Origin: CAIKMD01 sp036501365
GTDB taxonomy: Bacteria > Pseudomonadota > Alphaproteobacteria > ATCC43930 > CGMCC-115725
Length of the DNA stretch: 64,000 nt
Reading direction: 5' to 3'
Assembly: GCA_036501365.1 (NCBI GenBank)
Contig: DASYAL010000102.1
Span: forward strand, 1 to 64,000
A program made the translations under genes and the position numbers. Positions 17,882-26,744 of the stretch are shown one piece after another (the first letter of the stretch is position 1; the number at the start of each line of letters is the position of its first letter). The notes below the pieces were generated by a model that searched no databases, was not told where the DNA came from, and worked only from the letters and a program-made list of their open reading frames with translations.

Positions 17882-18849
17882 GCGATGCCGGCCCTGAGGC
17901 AGTCGTGGATGCCGACGATGCCGAGCGGACGGCGTTCGGCGTCGACGGCGAAGAGGCTGGTGATCGCCTGCTGGTTCATGCGGCCCAGCGCTTCCGCGGC
18001 AAGCGCCTGGGCGCGGATGGTTTTGGGTTGCTTCGTCATCACGGCGTCGACGATCGAGCGCAGCAGATCGTCCTTCATGTGACGGCGCAAATCGCCGTCG
18101 GTGATGATCCCGACGAGCCGGCCCGCCGCATCGGTGACGCCGACGCAACCAAAGGTCTTTTCCGACATGGTGAGGATGGCGTCGGTCATCCGCGTGCCGA
18201 CCGGCACCAGCGGCATCGCGTCGCCGCCATGCATGACGTCCTTGACCGCGAGCAGCTGCCGGCTGAGCTGTCCGCCCGGGTGCAGCCGCTGGAAGTCGGT
18301 GCTCGAGAAGCCCTTGCGCTCGAGCATCGCGGCGGCGAGCGCATCGCCGAGTGCCAGCATCATGGTCGTCGAGCTCATCGGCGCCAAGCCCATCGGGCAG
18401 CCTTCTTCGATCGCGGGCAGCACCAGCGTGACATCGGCGGCCTCGCCGAGAGCGCTGCCGTCGCGCCGCGTCACCGCGACCAGCGGAATGCGGAATCGGC
18501 GCGAATGAGCGACGATATCGGCGAGCTCCTCCGTCTCGCCTGAATTCGACAGTGCCAGTACGGCATCACCGGGCGCGATCATGCCGAGATCGCCATGGCT
18601 CGCCTCGGCGGGATGGACGAACTGCGCCAGCGTGCCCGTCGAGGCGAAGGTCGCCGCGATCTTGCGCGCGATATGGCCGCTCTTGCCCATGCCGGTGACG
18701 GTGACGCGGCCCTTGACCGCCGAGAGCAAATCGACGGCTTCGGAAAAGCCGCCGTTCAGCTCCTCGGCGAGGGCTGTCAAACCGGCGATCTCGGTCTTGA
18801 GAACGCGGCGGGCGACGGTCAGGGTGTTATCGATAGCGTCTTTCGGCAT
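17878..18849 (-). CDS. kdsD: Arabinose-5-phosphate isomerase (KpsF/GutQ family)
   Basis: Converts ribulose-5-phosphate to arabinose-5-phosphate, the first step of Kdo synthesis for LPS. The 323-residue form has an SIS domain with VTGMGKSGHIARKIAATFASTGT near residue 46, ALSNSGETEE, and GLAPMSSTTMMLALGDALA, followed by two CBS domains (VKDVMHGGDAMPLV and IVDAVMTKQPKTI). I start at ATG 18849 because it matches the length of E. coli KdsD; an upstream in-frame ATG at 18927 would add 26 residues without homology. First gene of the LPS-export block. Confidence 0.94.
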   Translation of the reverse strand: MPKDAIDNTLTVARRVLKTEIAGLTALAEELNGGFSEAVDLLSAVKGRVTVTGMGKSGHIARKIAATFASTGTLAQFVHPAEASHGDLGMIAPGDAVLALSNSGETEELADIVAHSRRFRIPLVAVTRRDGSALGEAADVTLVLPAIEEGCPMGLAPMSSTTMMLALGDALAAAMLERKGFSSTDFQRLHPGGQLSRQLLAVKDVMHGGDAMPLVPVGTRMTDAILTMSEKTFGCVGVTDAAGRLVGIITDGDLRRHMKDDLLRSIVDAVMTKQPKTIRAQALAAEALGRMNQQAITSLFAVDAERRPLGIVGIHDCLRAGIA

Positions 18850-19087
18850 GCCCCGGGCGATGCGAGCCTGGCTGTTGTTGCGATCAAGGGCCGACCGTAC
18901 TAACGACGACCCCAGCAAATACGGCATTCCTGCCTAAACTATAGGCTTAACTATGCCGTTACCACCCTCGCCGGGTCAACGAGACGAGTTCGTGCCGGCG
19001 TTTATGCCGCAATGCAGCAAAGCATTGCATGGACGAGCGGCGAATCCAGGCCCACCGCCGCCGGCTCGGTCATCGGTGGCCGTTGCG
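18850..19087. other. Gap between kdsD and rnd
   Basis: 238 bp before the kdsD start, read on the minus strand. It must carry the promoter of the kdsD-lptCAB run, and short in-frame codons at 18850-18927 might extend kdsD. No other gene, repeat or structured element is apparent. Confidence 0.4.
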
Positions 19088-19702
19088 TCAATGCTCGAAA
19101 ATATCCGCGTTTTCGTAGCCGGTGAGGTCGAGGAAGGCGCGCGTCGGCAGGAAGGCGAAGCAGGCGAGAGCCAATTGCTGGCGATTCTCGCGCACCAGCA
19201 TCCCGTCGAGCTTCGTCTTGAGGGCGTGGAGGTGAAGGACGTCCGAGGCTGCGTAGCGCTTTTGCTCCTCGGTCAGCGTGGGCGCGCCCCAATCGGAGCT
19301 TTGCTGCTGCTTCGACAGCTCGACGCCGAGGAGCTCGCGGCACAGATCCTTGAGCCCGTGCTTGTCGGTGAAGGTGCGGGCGAGCTTCGAGGCGATCTTG
19401 GTGCAATAGACCGGCGCGGCGACGACGCCCAGATAATGCGCCAGCACGGCGATGTCGAAGCGGCCGAAATGGAAGATCTTCAGCACTTTGGGATCGGCCA
19501 GCAGCGCGCGCAGATTCGGCGCGTTGTATTGGCCGGGCGCGAACTGCACGAGATGGCTGTCGCCGTCGCCGGCCGAGAGCTGCGCGACGCACAAGCGGTC
19601 GCGCAGCGGATGGAGCCCCATGGTTTCGGTGTCGATGGCGACGCTCGCGCCGAAATTGATGCCGGCCGGAAGATCGCCTTGATGGAGATGGATGGTCGTC
19701 AC
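19088..19702 (-). CDS. rnd: Ribonuclease D, short form (3'-5' exonuclease domain only)
   Basis: DEDD-family 3'-5' exoribonuclease acting in tRNA 3' trimming. 204 residues. Exo I is VAIDTETMGLHP (residues about 22-33; Asp and Glu metal ligands), Exo II is ILKIFHFGRFDIAVLAHYLG, and Exo III is YAASDVLHLHAL. The C-terminal HRDC domains of E. coli RNase D (about 375 residues) are absent, which is usual for this alphaproteobacterial form. The start is GTG 19702; upstream in-frame ATG codons lie in the tRNA-Leu gene. Its position right after tRNA-Leu on the same strand may allow co-transcription. Confidence 0.92.
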   Translation of the reverse strand: MTTIHLHQGDLPAGINFGASVAIDTETMGLHPLRDRLCVAQLSAGDGDSHLVQFAPGQYNAPNLRALLADPKVLKIFHFGRFDIAVLAHYLGVVAAPVYCTKIASKLARTFTDKHGLKDLCRELLGVELSKQQQSSDWGAPTLTEEQKRYAASDVLHLHALKTKLDGMLVRENRQQLALACFAFLPTRAFLDLTGYENADIFEH

Positions 19703-19787
19703 GGTCTGGGGCCTGCTTGGCTTCGGCTCGCTTGGTTCATGCACGCTTGGCGTCGACGTCCCGACGAGGACGCGTGCCGCAACGTCG

Positions 19788-19874
19788 TGGTGCCCTGGAG
19801 AAGACTCGAACTTCCACGACCTTTCGATCACTAGAACCTGAATCTAGCGCGTCTACCAATTCCGCCACCAGGGC
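19788..19874 (-). tRNA. tRNA-Leu (anticodon CAG)
   Basis: An 87-nt tRNA with encoded CCA read on the minus strand. The acceptor stem GCCCTGG pairs with CCAGGGC. The anticodon stem CTAGA/TCTAG closes the loop TTCAGGT, giving CAG for codon CUG, and a long variable arm (GTGATCGAAAGGTCGT region) marks a class II tRNA. rnd starts 86 bp downstream on the same strand. Confidence 0.96.
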
Positions 19875-19979
19875 CCGCGCGGGTGATTAGGCGGCGGGTC
19901 GCGTCCTGTCAATCGCAGCGTCCTGCCGGCTCGCCGCCACGCTCGCAAGCGCAGCGCCACTATTGTATAGAGCGCGGCC

Positions 19980-20927
19980 ATGGATTCTCGGCGGCTCACC
20001 ATCCTCGGCGCTTCGGGCTTCGTCGGCCGCTATATCGTTCGCGATCTTGCCCGCGAGGGAGCAGTGATCGCGGCGTGCTGTCGCCATGCGAGCAGCGCCG
20101 GCTTTCTGCGGCCGATGGGCGATGTCGGGCAGATCGGGACCTTCAGCGCCGATCTCGCGGATGAGCAGGCGCTGGCGGCGGTCGTCGCCGGCGCCGATGC
20201 GGTGGTGAATGCCGTCGGCATTCTGTACGAGCGCGGCAAGCAGCGCTTCGACCTCGTCCATTGCCAAGCTCCGGCGCGGCTTGCCGCTCTCGCCAAAAGC
20301 GCGGGAGTGAAGCGCTTCGTGCATATCTCGGCGCTCGGCGCCGATGCCCATTCGAGCTCGACCTACGGCCGCAGCAAGGCCGAAGGTGAGGCGACGGTGC
20401 GCGCGGCCTTTCCGGGCGCGACGATCTTGCAGCCAGCACTGGTCTTTGGCCCTGAGGACACGTTCTTCAACCGCTTCGCGGCGATGGCGCGGTTCGCGCC
20501 GGGCCTGCCGTTGATCGGCGGCGGCGCGACGCGTTTCCAGCCGGTCTATGTCGGCGACGTTGCGGCGGCTGTCGCCGTCGCGCTCGCGCGTGACGACACC
20601 GAGGGCAAGACCTATGAACTCGCCGGGCCGGCGGCTTTTACGCTGAAGCAACTCTTCGAGCTGATCCTGCACGTGATCGGGCGCAAGCGGCTGCTCCTTC
20701 GCGTGCCGTTCGGTCTCGCCAGCATCGAGGCATTCTTTCTCGAATGGGCGCCGCGCCCGATCCTGACGCGCGATCAGGTACGGATGCTGCGGCATGATTC
20801 GGTGGCGACGCCGGGCGCGCCGGGTCTCGCCGATCTCGGCATCACGCCCGCGGCGCTCGAGCTTATCCTGCCGTCCTACCTCGATCGGTATCGGCGGCCA
20901 GGCAGCTACCGGCCGAGTCACGCCTAG
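19980..20927 (+). CDS. NAD(P)-binding protein, complex I NDUFA9-like
   Basis: Atypical short-chain dehydrogenase of the NDUFA9/39-kDa complex I subunit family, 315 residues. It starts with a Rossmann glycine motif (TILGASGFVGRYIVRDLA), then GADAVVNAVGILYE, HISALGAD and the YGRSKAEGEATVRAAFPGAT segment with Tyr and Lys of the SDR fold, and PVYVGDVAAAVAVAL. In alphaproteobacteria such proteins are linked to ubiquinone or complex I functions, but the exact role here is unproven. It is divergent from tRNA-Leu with a 105-bp gap. Confidence 0.88.
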   Translation: MDSRRLTILGASGFVGRYIVRDLAREGAVIAACCRHASSAGFLRPMGDVGQIGTFSADLADEQALAAVVAGADAVVNAVGILYERGKQRFDLVHCQAPARLAALAKSAGVKRFVHISALGADAHSSSTYGRSKAEGEATVRAAFPGATILQPALVFGPEDTFFNRFAAMARFAPGLPLIGGGATRFQPVYVGDVAAAVAVALARDDTEGKTYELAGPAAFTLKQLFELILHVIGRKRLLLRVPFGLASIEAFFLEWAPRPILTRDQVRMLRHDSVATPGAPGLADLGITPAALELILPSYLDRYRRPGSYRPSHA

Positions 20928-21069
20928 CCCGACTAGTAGATTCCCGGAACGCGGCGCCAACTGCGCGCGCATTACCCAGCGGTCGCCTCGGTCCTGGCCA
21001 ATGCCTGGGACCAACATTGCCGCCGGCCCGCCCGATCGCGGGAGAAGCCATGTCTGGGCTCCGCGCGCT

Positions 21070-21672
21070 TCAGCCGAAGGATGAACCCGGCTCGCGCAAA
21101 AAGGCTTCTTCCTCGGCGGTCGAATTCCGCCCGAGCGCGGCGTTGCGGTGGGGGAACCGCCTGAACCGCGCGATGATCGCGTGATGGCGGCGCGCGTAAT
21201 CGAGCGCGCTCGCGAAGACCGGGTCGCGCGCCAGCGCGGCAAAGAGCGTCACGCTCAGCTCTTGATCGGCCAGGAACTCGCTGTGCTCGAACGGCAGGTA
21301 GATGAATTGCCGCCATGTCGCGGGCAGCGAGCGGTCGAAACCTTGTCGCAATGCTTGGCGCGCCGCCGCCCGCGCCACGGCGTCGCTGGCGAAGGCCTCG
21401 GCGCTGCCGCGGTAGAGATTGCGCGGCAACTGGTCGAGCAACAAGATCAGCGCAAGGCAAGGTTCGGCTTCACGGGCCCAGTCCGCGCATGCGCTCGACA
21501 CGGCACGACGCTGCAGCGCGCCGAAGCGCTCGCGCAGCGCTGCATCGAAGGCGGGATCGGCTTTGAACCAGATGTCGCGCCACTGAAACCGGCTCGCCGA
21601 GCGCGGCGGCCCAAACCAGAAATCGATCAGCGCCGTCGCTTCGTCGCGCTCGCCCGCCGTCATCATGCCCAT
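21070..21672 (-). CDS. DUF924 family protein
   Basis: Conserved helical protein with a TPR-like fold, function unknown. About 200 residues. The family segments are IDFWFGPP near the N-terminus, WFKADPAFDAALRERFG, ALILLLDQLPRNLYRGSAEAFASD, and FIYLPFEHSEFLADQELSV. The start is uncertain: ATG at 21672, 21666 and 21663 and an upstream one at 21708 are all in frame; the domain begins soon after 21663. It is divergent from the hypothetical gene at 21768. Confidence 0.85.
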   Translation of the reverse strand: MGMMTAGERDEATALIDFWFGPPRSASRFQWRDIWFKADPAFDAALRERFGALQRRAVSSACADWAREAEPCLALILLLDQLPRNLYRGSAEAFASDAVARAAARQALRQGFDRSLPATWRQFIYLPFEHSEFLADQELSVTLFAALARDPVFASALDYARRHHAIIARFRRFPHRNAALGRNSTAEEEAFLREPGSSFG

Positions 21673-21767
21673 CCCATAGCCTATCGGATGAGCCGAGACG
21701 AGCGGCAAGAGCTTTAGCCGGCTTTACCCGCAGCGCAGGCCGTGGGATCATTCCGCACAGGGCGAAG

Positions 21768-22076
21768 ATGACCGAGCTCGAAGCGCAATTCGAACTGGCG
21801 GTGCGGGAAGCCTGCACGAAAGCGGGCAATCTCGGCTATTTCCCGTCCTATTTCCTCCAGAAGATGACCCGCACGGGCGCCGTTACCTATGCGAAGGAAC
21901 TCGTCGTCAGCGGCGAGCTGCAAACCGGCTTGCGGCGGCTGGCGCAATTGAAGGCGCTCGATCTCTCGATCGAACATCTGGTCGCCCGCGTGCCGCGATT
22001 TGCATCGCTATTCACGAAAGATCAACGCGAGGCCGCGGAATGGCGCCTGAAGCAGATTGAAGCTTTGCGCCGCTGA
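21768..22076 (+). CDS. Conserved hypothetical protein (102 residues)
   Basis: Small helical protein without a family name I can give. The sequence begins MTELEAQFELAVREACTKAG and has a GYFPSYFLQKMTRTGAVTYAK segment, then a Leu-rich C-terminal half with LSIEHLVARVPRFASLF. Charge and codon pattern look like a genuine gene. It is followed after 17 bp by the FzlA-like GST gene on the same strand and may be co-transcribed with it. Confidence 0.6.
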   Translation: MTELEAQFELAVREACTKAGNLGYFPSYFLQKMTRTGAVTYAKELVVSGELQTGLRRLAQLKALDLSIEHLVARVPRFASLFTKDQREAAEWRLKQIEALRR

Positions 22077-22093
22077 GCGTAGAACCGTCATCG

Positions 22094-22762
22094 ATGCGGT
22101 TGCTTTATCATCTTTGGTTGTCGCCATTTTCGCGCAAGATCCGCTTGGTGCTCCAGGAAAAGGAGCTCGACTTCAGCATGCAGGTCGAGAAGATCTGGGA
22201 ACGGCGGCCCGAGTTCCTGGCCCTCAACCCCGCCGGCGAAGTGCCGGTCCTGATTGAACCCGACGGCACGGTGCTGGCCGAAGCCGGCGCGATCGCCGAA
22301 TATCTCGATGAGACCTATCGCGAGAAACTGCTCCTGGGCCTTAACCCCGCCGATCGCGCCGAGGTGCGGCGCCTCGTCGCGTGGTTCGACGTCAAGATGA
22401 ACCGCGAGGCGACCGAGCCGCTGGTCGGCGAAAAATTCATGAAGCGGTTCCTGGGCTTCGGCGAGCCCGATTCCGCGGTGATCCGCGCTGGCAAGTCGAA
22501 TCTCAAATACCATCTCGATTACATCGCCTATCTCGCGGAGCGCCGGCGCTGGCTTGGCGGCGATCACTTCTCGCTCGCCGACGTGACCGCGGCCGCGCAT
22601 CTCTCCTCGCTCGACTATCTCGACGACATCGCCTGGGACGATCACGAGCCGGCGAAGGAATGGTATGCGCGGGTAAAGTCGCGGCCGAGCTTCCGGCCAA
22701 TCCTCGCCGATCACATCCCGGGCGCGCCGCCGCCCAAGCACTACACCGATCTCGATTTCTGA
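22094..22762 (+). CDS. fzlA: Glutathione S-transferase family protein, FzlA-like
   Basis: GST-fold protein of 222 residues. The N-terminal thioredoxin-like domain begins LLYHLWLSPFSRKIRLVLQEK and has NPAGEVPVLIE with the cis-Pro. The C-terminal helical domain contains the segments LVAWFDVKMNREAT, YLAERRRWLGGDHFSLADV, WYARVKSRPSFRPILADHIP and an LDF terminus. These match my memory of FzlA, the Caulobacter FtsZ-binding GST homolog that promotes constriction and is conserved across alphaproteobacteria. If so, it has no glutathione-transferase activity of its own. The assignment needs a database comparison. Confidence 0.75.
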   Translation: MRLLYHLWLSPFSRKIRLVLQEKELDFSMQVEKIWERRPEFLALNPAGEVPVLIEPDGTVLAEAGAIAEYLDETYREKLLLGLNPADRAEVRRLVAWFDVKMNREATEPLVGEKFMKRFLGFGEPDSAVIRAGKSNLKYHLDYIAYLAERRRWLGGDHFSLADVTAAAHLSSLDYLDDIAWDDHEPAKEWYARVKSRPSFRPILADHIPGAPPPKHYTDLDF

Positions 22763-22771
22763 CCGGCGCGC

Positions 22772-23635
22772 TTAGGGCTTGGTTTTCTGGGCGGTGGGAC
22801 CGGCCACCGGGCTCGCCGGCAGCGATCCCGCCGCGAGACGCACGAGGTTGTCCCGCGCCGATTGTGCCGCGGGCGTACCCGGCGCCAATTGCACGACGCG
22901 CTGCCAATCGGCTTTGGCGCCGCTATCGTCGTCCTTCAGCCGCCGGATGTTGCCGCGCTCCAGCAGCCCCGGTGCGGAGTCGGGATCGAGGCGCAGCGCG
23001 CGCTCAGCGTCGTCGAGTGCGAGGTCGAGGCTGCCGAGCTGGCGATAAGCCGAAGCGCGGTAGACCAGCGCATCGACGCGGTTGGGGGTCTGGTCGAGCA
23101 CGGTGTTGAGATCGTCGATCGCGTCGAAGAATTTTCCGTCAAGCGCGAGGGCCTCGGCGCGATCGATCAGCAACTCGGGATCCTTGGGCTCGAAAGCGAG
23201 CGCCGCATCGAAAGCGGCCTTGGCGTCGGCCGGCCGGTCGGCGAGCAGCCAAGCTTGGCCCGCCTGCTCGAGCGCGTCGGCGCGCATCTCCGGCCCGGCC
23301 TGCATCATGGCGTTGGCGAGGCCTTCGAGCTGGGTCGCGGCTTCGGCGTATTTCTTCAGCCCGACCAGGGCGACTGCGGCACAATGCTGGGCCGGGAAAC
23401 CGCCGCCGAGATTGAGCCAGGATTCGGCATCGTCATAGGCTTTCTGCGGATCGCTGCGCGCGGTCGCGATGCAGCGATCGTAATGCTGAGCGTCGGGCAG
23501 CGGCGCAGGCGGAATGGAGCTTTGCGGTTTGGCGGCGACAGCAGCAGCAGCGCCGAGGCCGAGCGTCAGCGCCGCTGCGAAAAGGCCGAGACCCGACGCG
23601 CGATGGCGCTTACTCGCCGGCTTCACGCACGGCAT
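22772..23635 (-). CDS. Exported TPR-repeat protein
   Basis: A 287-residue protein with a signal peptide or N-terminal anchor (hydrophobic residues about 15-34, AAAVAA) followed by tetratricopeptide repeats: AEAATQLEGLANAMMQAG, ADAKAAFDAALAFEPKDPEL, FDAIDDLNTVLDQTPNRVDA and LDLALDDAERALRLDPDSAP. Repeats of this kind mediate protein-protein contacts in the periplasm. Its start overlaps the end of the upstream RND pump gene by 26 bp, so it belongs to that efflux operon. Confidence 0.85.
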   Translation of the reverse strand: MPCVKPASKRHRASGLGLFAAALTLGLGAAAAVAAKPQSSIPPAPLPDAQHYDRCIATARSDPQKAYDDAESWLNLGGGFPAQHCAAVALVGLKKYAEAATQLEGLANAMMQAGPEMRADALEQAGQAWLLADRPADAKAAFDAALAFEPKDPELLIDRAEALALDGKFFDAIDDLNTVLDQTPNRVDALVYRASAYRQLGSLDLALDDAERALRLDPDSAPGLLERGNIRRLKDDDSGAKADWQRVVQLAPGTPAAQSARDNLVRLAAGSLPASPVAGPTAQKTKP

Positions 23636-26600
23636 GCCGGGCGTCGGGCGCCTCGCGCGCCGGTACGCCTGCCGTTTCGCGCGAAAACATCAGCCGCAGC
23701 TTCTCGAGATAGAGATAGATCACCGGGGTGATGAACAGGGTCAGCGATTGCGAGACGACGAGACCGCCGACGACCACGAGCCCCAGCGGCCGACGCAACT
23801 CGGCGCCTTCGCCCCAGCCGACCGCGATCGGCAGGCCGCCCATGATCGCGGCCATGGTCGTCATCATGATGGGCCGGAAACGCAGACAGCAGGCCTCGAA
23901 GATCGCCTCGTCGGCGGTCGCATTGCCGTTGCGCTGCCGCTCGAGGGCGAAGTCGATCATCATGATCGCGTTCTTCTTGACGATGCCGATCAGCATGACG
24001 ACGCCGATGATGGCGATGACGCTCAGATCCTGGTGAAAGAGCATCAGCGTCAGCAAGGCGCCAAGGCCGGCCGCCGGCAACCCCGACAGAATTGTGATCG
24101 GATGGATGAAGCTCTCGTAGAGGATGCCGAGCACGATGTAGATGACGATCACCGCGGCCGAGAGCAGCAGACCCTGGCCCTTGAGCGCGTCCTGGAAGAC
24201 TTGCGCGTTGCCCTGATAGCCCGTGCTCACCGTGACCGGGAGATCGACGTTGCGCTCGAGCTGGGCGATTTCGTTGACGGCCGTGCCGAGCGAGGCGCCG
24301 GGCTGGAGATTGAACGAGATCGTGACCGACGGCAGCTGTCCCTGGTGGTTGACGGTCACCGGCCCGATGCCGGTGCTGATCGAGGCGACGGCGGCGAGCG
24401 GCACCATCTGGTTCGAGGCCGAGCGAATATAGATTTTAGATAGGTCGCTGGGCGATTGCTGATCGGCCGGATCGAGCTCGAGGATGACCTCATAGCTGTC
24501 CGAAGGTTCGTAGATGGTGGAGATCTGCCGGGTACCGAACGCGCTGTAGAAGGTGTTGCGGATCTGATCGACGGTGATGCCGAGCTGGGACGCCTTGTCG
24601 CGGTTGATGTCGACAACCGCGAGCCGGTTCCGCAACTGCAAATCCGAGGTCACGTCCTGGATGCCGGGAAGCTTCCCTATCCGGTCCTGCATCAGCTCGG
24701 CGTAACGATAGAGCTCGCTCGTGTCGCCGTCCTGCAGCGTGTATTGAAACTGACTCTTCGATGGGCGGCCGCCCAGATTGATGTCCTGCAGCGGCTGGAA
24801 GAACGTGTTCATGCCGACGATGCGCGCGACCTTGGGGCGCAATTCCTGGATCACCTCGGTCGCGGACAGCGCGCGCTCGTTGCGCGGCTTGAGCTGGACG
24901 AACAGATGGCCGCTGTTGAGCGAGGGGCTGCTGGCGCTGGCACCGGCGAAGGCGGTGACGTCGCTCACATTCGGATCCGCCTTGACGACGCCCGCGACCT
25001 CGATCATGTGCTCCTCCATGGCTTTCATGGAGATGTCCTGCGCCGCCTCGCTCGTGGCGAGGATCGCGCCGGTGTCGACGATCGGGAAGAAGCCTTTCGG
25101 AATGACGGCGAAGAGATAGCCGGAGGCCGCGATCGACAGCACCGTTAGCGCCAGCGTGACGCGCCGCCAGCGCATGACCGTGGTCAGCCCCGCCTTGTAA
25201 GCGCGGAACAGCGCGTCGAATCCGGACTCGCAAGCGCGATAGATCGCATTATGGTGCTCGCCGCGATGCGGCTTGATGAGCCGCGACGCCAGCATTGGCG
25301 TCAACGTCAGCGAGACGAATCCCGAGATCAGGATTGTCATGCTGATCGTAACCGCGAATTCGCGGAACACGCGTCCGACGACGCCGCCCATGAAGAGAAC
25401 AGGGATGAACACCGCGACCAGCGATACGGTGATCGACAAGATGGTGAACGCGATCTCGCGCGACCCGCGGAAGGCCGCATCCATCACCCGCTCGCCGTTT
25501 TCGACGTGGCGCATGATGTTCTCGAGCATGACGATCGCGTCGTCGACGACGAAGCCCACCGACAAAGTCAGTGCCATCAGCGACAGGTTGTCGATGCTGT
25601 AGCCCAGCACCTCCATGCCGGCGAAGGTGCCGATCACCGCGATCGGCAAAGCGAGCGCGGGGATGATCGTTGCCGTAACATTCCGCAAGAAAAGGAATAT
25701 CACCAGGATGACGAGCCCGGCCGTGATCAACAGCGTGATCTGGACGTCGTTCACCGAATTGCGGATCGAAACCGAATGGTCGAGCAGGACGTTGAGATTG
25801 ACCGAAGCGGGCAACTCGGATTCGAAGACGGGGATCAGCGCCTTTACCGAGTCGACGACCGCGACGGTGTTGGCGTCGGGCTGCCGCTGCACGCCCAGCA
25901 GAATGCCGCGGTTTCCGTTGTACCAGCTCGCTTGATTGACGTCGTCGACGCTGTCGACGGCCTTGCCGACATCCTTCAGCCGCACCGGCGCGCCGTTGCG
26001 ATAGGCGACGATAAGGTTCTCGTATTGCGCGGCCTCCGGCAGCTGCGGGTTGGCCTGCAGCGTATAGGCCTGCTGCGGCCCCATCAGGGTGCCGACAGGC
26101 GTCGACGAATCTGCGGCGGCAACGGCGCTTTGCAAATCGTCGAGCGTCATGCCCTTGGCGGCGAGCGCCTCGGGATTGGCCTGGATGCGCACGGCGAAAT
26201 GTTGCTGGCCCATCACCAGCACCTGACTGACGCCGGTCAGTGTCGAAAGTCGTTGCGCGATCAGCGTCTCGGCGTATTCGTCGACTTGCGACAGCGGCAG
26301 CGTCGAGGAATTTAGATTGAGAAAAATGACCGGAGCATCGGCGGGATTGGCCTTGAGGAAGCTCGGCGGCGTGGTCATTTGCACCGGCAGCCGCTTGGCC
26401 GCCGAGGTCAATGCCGATTGCACATCCAGCGCCGCGCCGTCGATGTTCCGGCTCAGATCGAACTGCATCGTGATCTGAGTCACGCCCTGGCCGCTCGACG
26501 ATACCATCGAGTTGAGGCCTGCAATCGTCGAGAACTGCTTCTCGAGCGGGGTCGCGACCGACGAAGCCATGGTCTCGGGGCTGGCACCGGGGAAATGCCC

Positions 26601-26744
26601 GGTGACGACGATGGTCGGGAAATCGACGGTCGGGATCGCCGCGACCGGCAGGAGACGATAGCTGAAGAGACCGAAGATGACGAAGGCCAGCATCAGCAGC
26701 GTCGTCATCACCGGACGACGTATGCAAAGCTCCGGCAGGCTCAT
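23610..26744 (-). CDS. RND efflux transporter, inner-membrane pump (left operon)
   Basis: Hydrophobe/amphiphile efflux pump of the HAE-RND family (AcrB/MdtB/MdtC-like), 1044 residues, with 12 membrane segments and two large periplasmic loops. TM4 carries the proton-relay pair in GFVVDDAIVMLENIM and TM10 the conserved Lys in GIVKKNAIMMIDFALER. The N-terminus (MSLPELCIRRPVMTTLLM) is typical of the family. It is coupled to its adaptor gene by a 4-bp overlap and expels drugs, bile-salt-like amphiphiles or metabolites through an outer-membrane channel not encoded here. Confidence 0.95.
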   Translation of the reverse strand: MSLPELCIRRPVMTTLLMLAFVIFGLFSYRLLPVAAIPTVDFPTIVVTGHFPGASPETMASSVATPLEKQFSTIAGLNSMVSSSGQGVTQITMQFDLSRNIDGAALDVQSALTSAAKRLPVQMTTPPSFLKANPADAPVIFLNLNSSTLPLSQVDEYAETLIAQRLSTLTGVSQVLVMGQQHFAVRIQANPEALAAKGMTLDDLQSAVAAADSSTPVGTLMGPQQAYTLQANPQLPEAAQYENLIVAYRNGAPVRLKDVGKAVDSVDDVNQASWYNGNRGILLGVQRQPDANTVAVVDSVKALIPVFESELPASVNLNVLLDHSVSIRNSVNDVQITLLITAGLVILVIFLFLRNVTATIIPALALPIAVIGTFAGMEVLGYSIDNLSLMALTLSVGFVVDDAIVMLENIMRHVENGERVMDAAFRGSREIAFTILSITVSLVAVFIPVLFMGGVVGRVFREFAVTISMTILISGFVSLTLTPMLASRLIKPHRGEHHNAIYRACESGFDALFRAYKAGLTTVMRWRRVTLALTVLSIAASGYLFAVIPKGFFPIVDTGAILATSEAAQDISMKAMEEHMIEVAGVVKADPNVSDVTAFAGASASSPSLNSGHLFVQLKPRNERALSATEVIQELRPKVARIVGMNTFFQPLQDINLGGRPSKSQFQYTLQDGDTSELYRYAELMQDRIGKLPGIQDVTSDLQLRNRLAVVDINRDKASQLGITVDQIRNTFYSAFGTRQISTIYEPSDSYEVILELDPADQQSPSDLSKIYIRSASNQMVPLAAVASISTGIGPVTVNHQGQLPSVTISFNLQPGASLGTAVNEIAQLERNVDLPVTVSTGYQGNAQVFQDALKGQGLLLSAAVIVIYIVLGILYESFIHPITILSGLPAAGLGALLTLMLFHQDLSVIAIIGVVMLIGIVKKNAIMMIDFALERQRNGNATADEAIFEACCLRFRPIMMTTMAAIMGGLPIAVGWGEGAELRRPLGLVVVGGLVVSQSLTLFITPVIYLYLEKLRLMFSRETAGVPAREAPDARHAVREAGE

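Noticed and set aside
18849..18927. An ATG-to-ATG extension of kdsD (start at 18927)
   Set aside because: The extra 26 residues have no family match, and the shorter protein has the usual length; the longer start cannot be strictly excluded.
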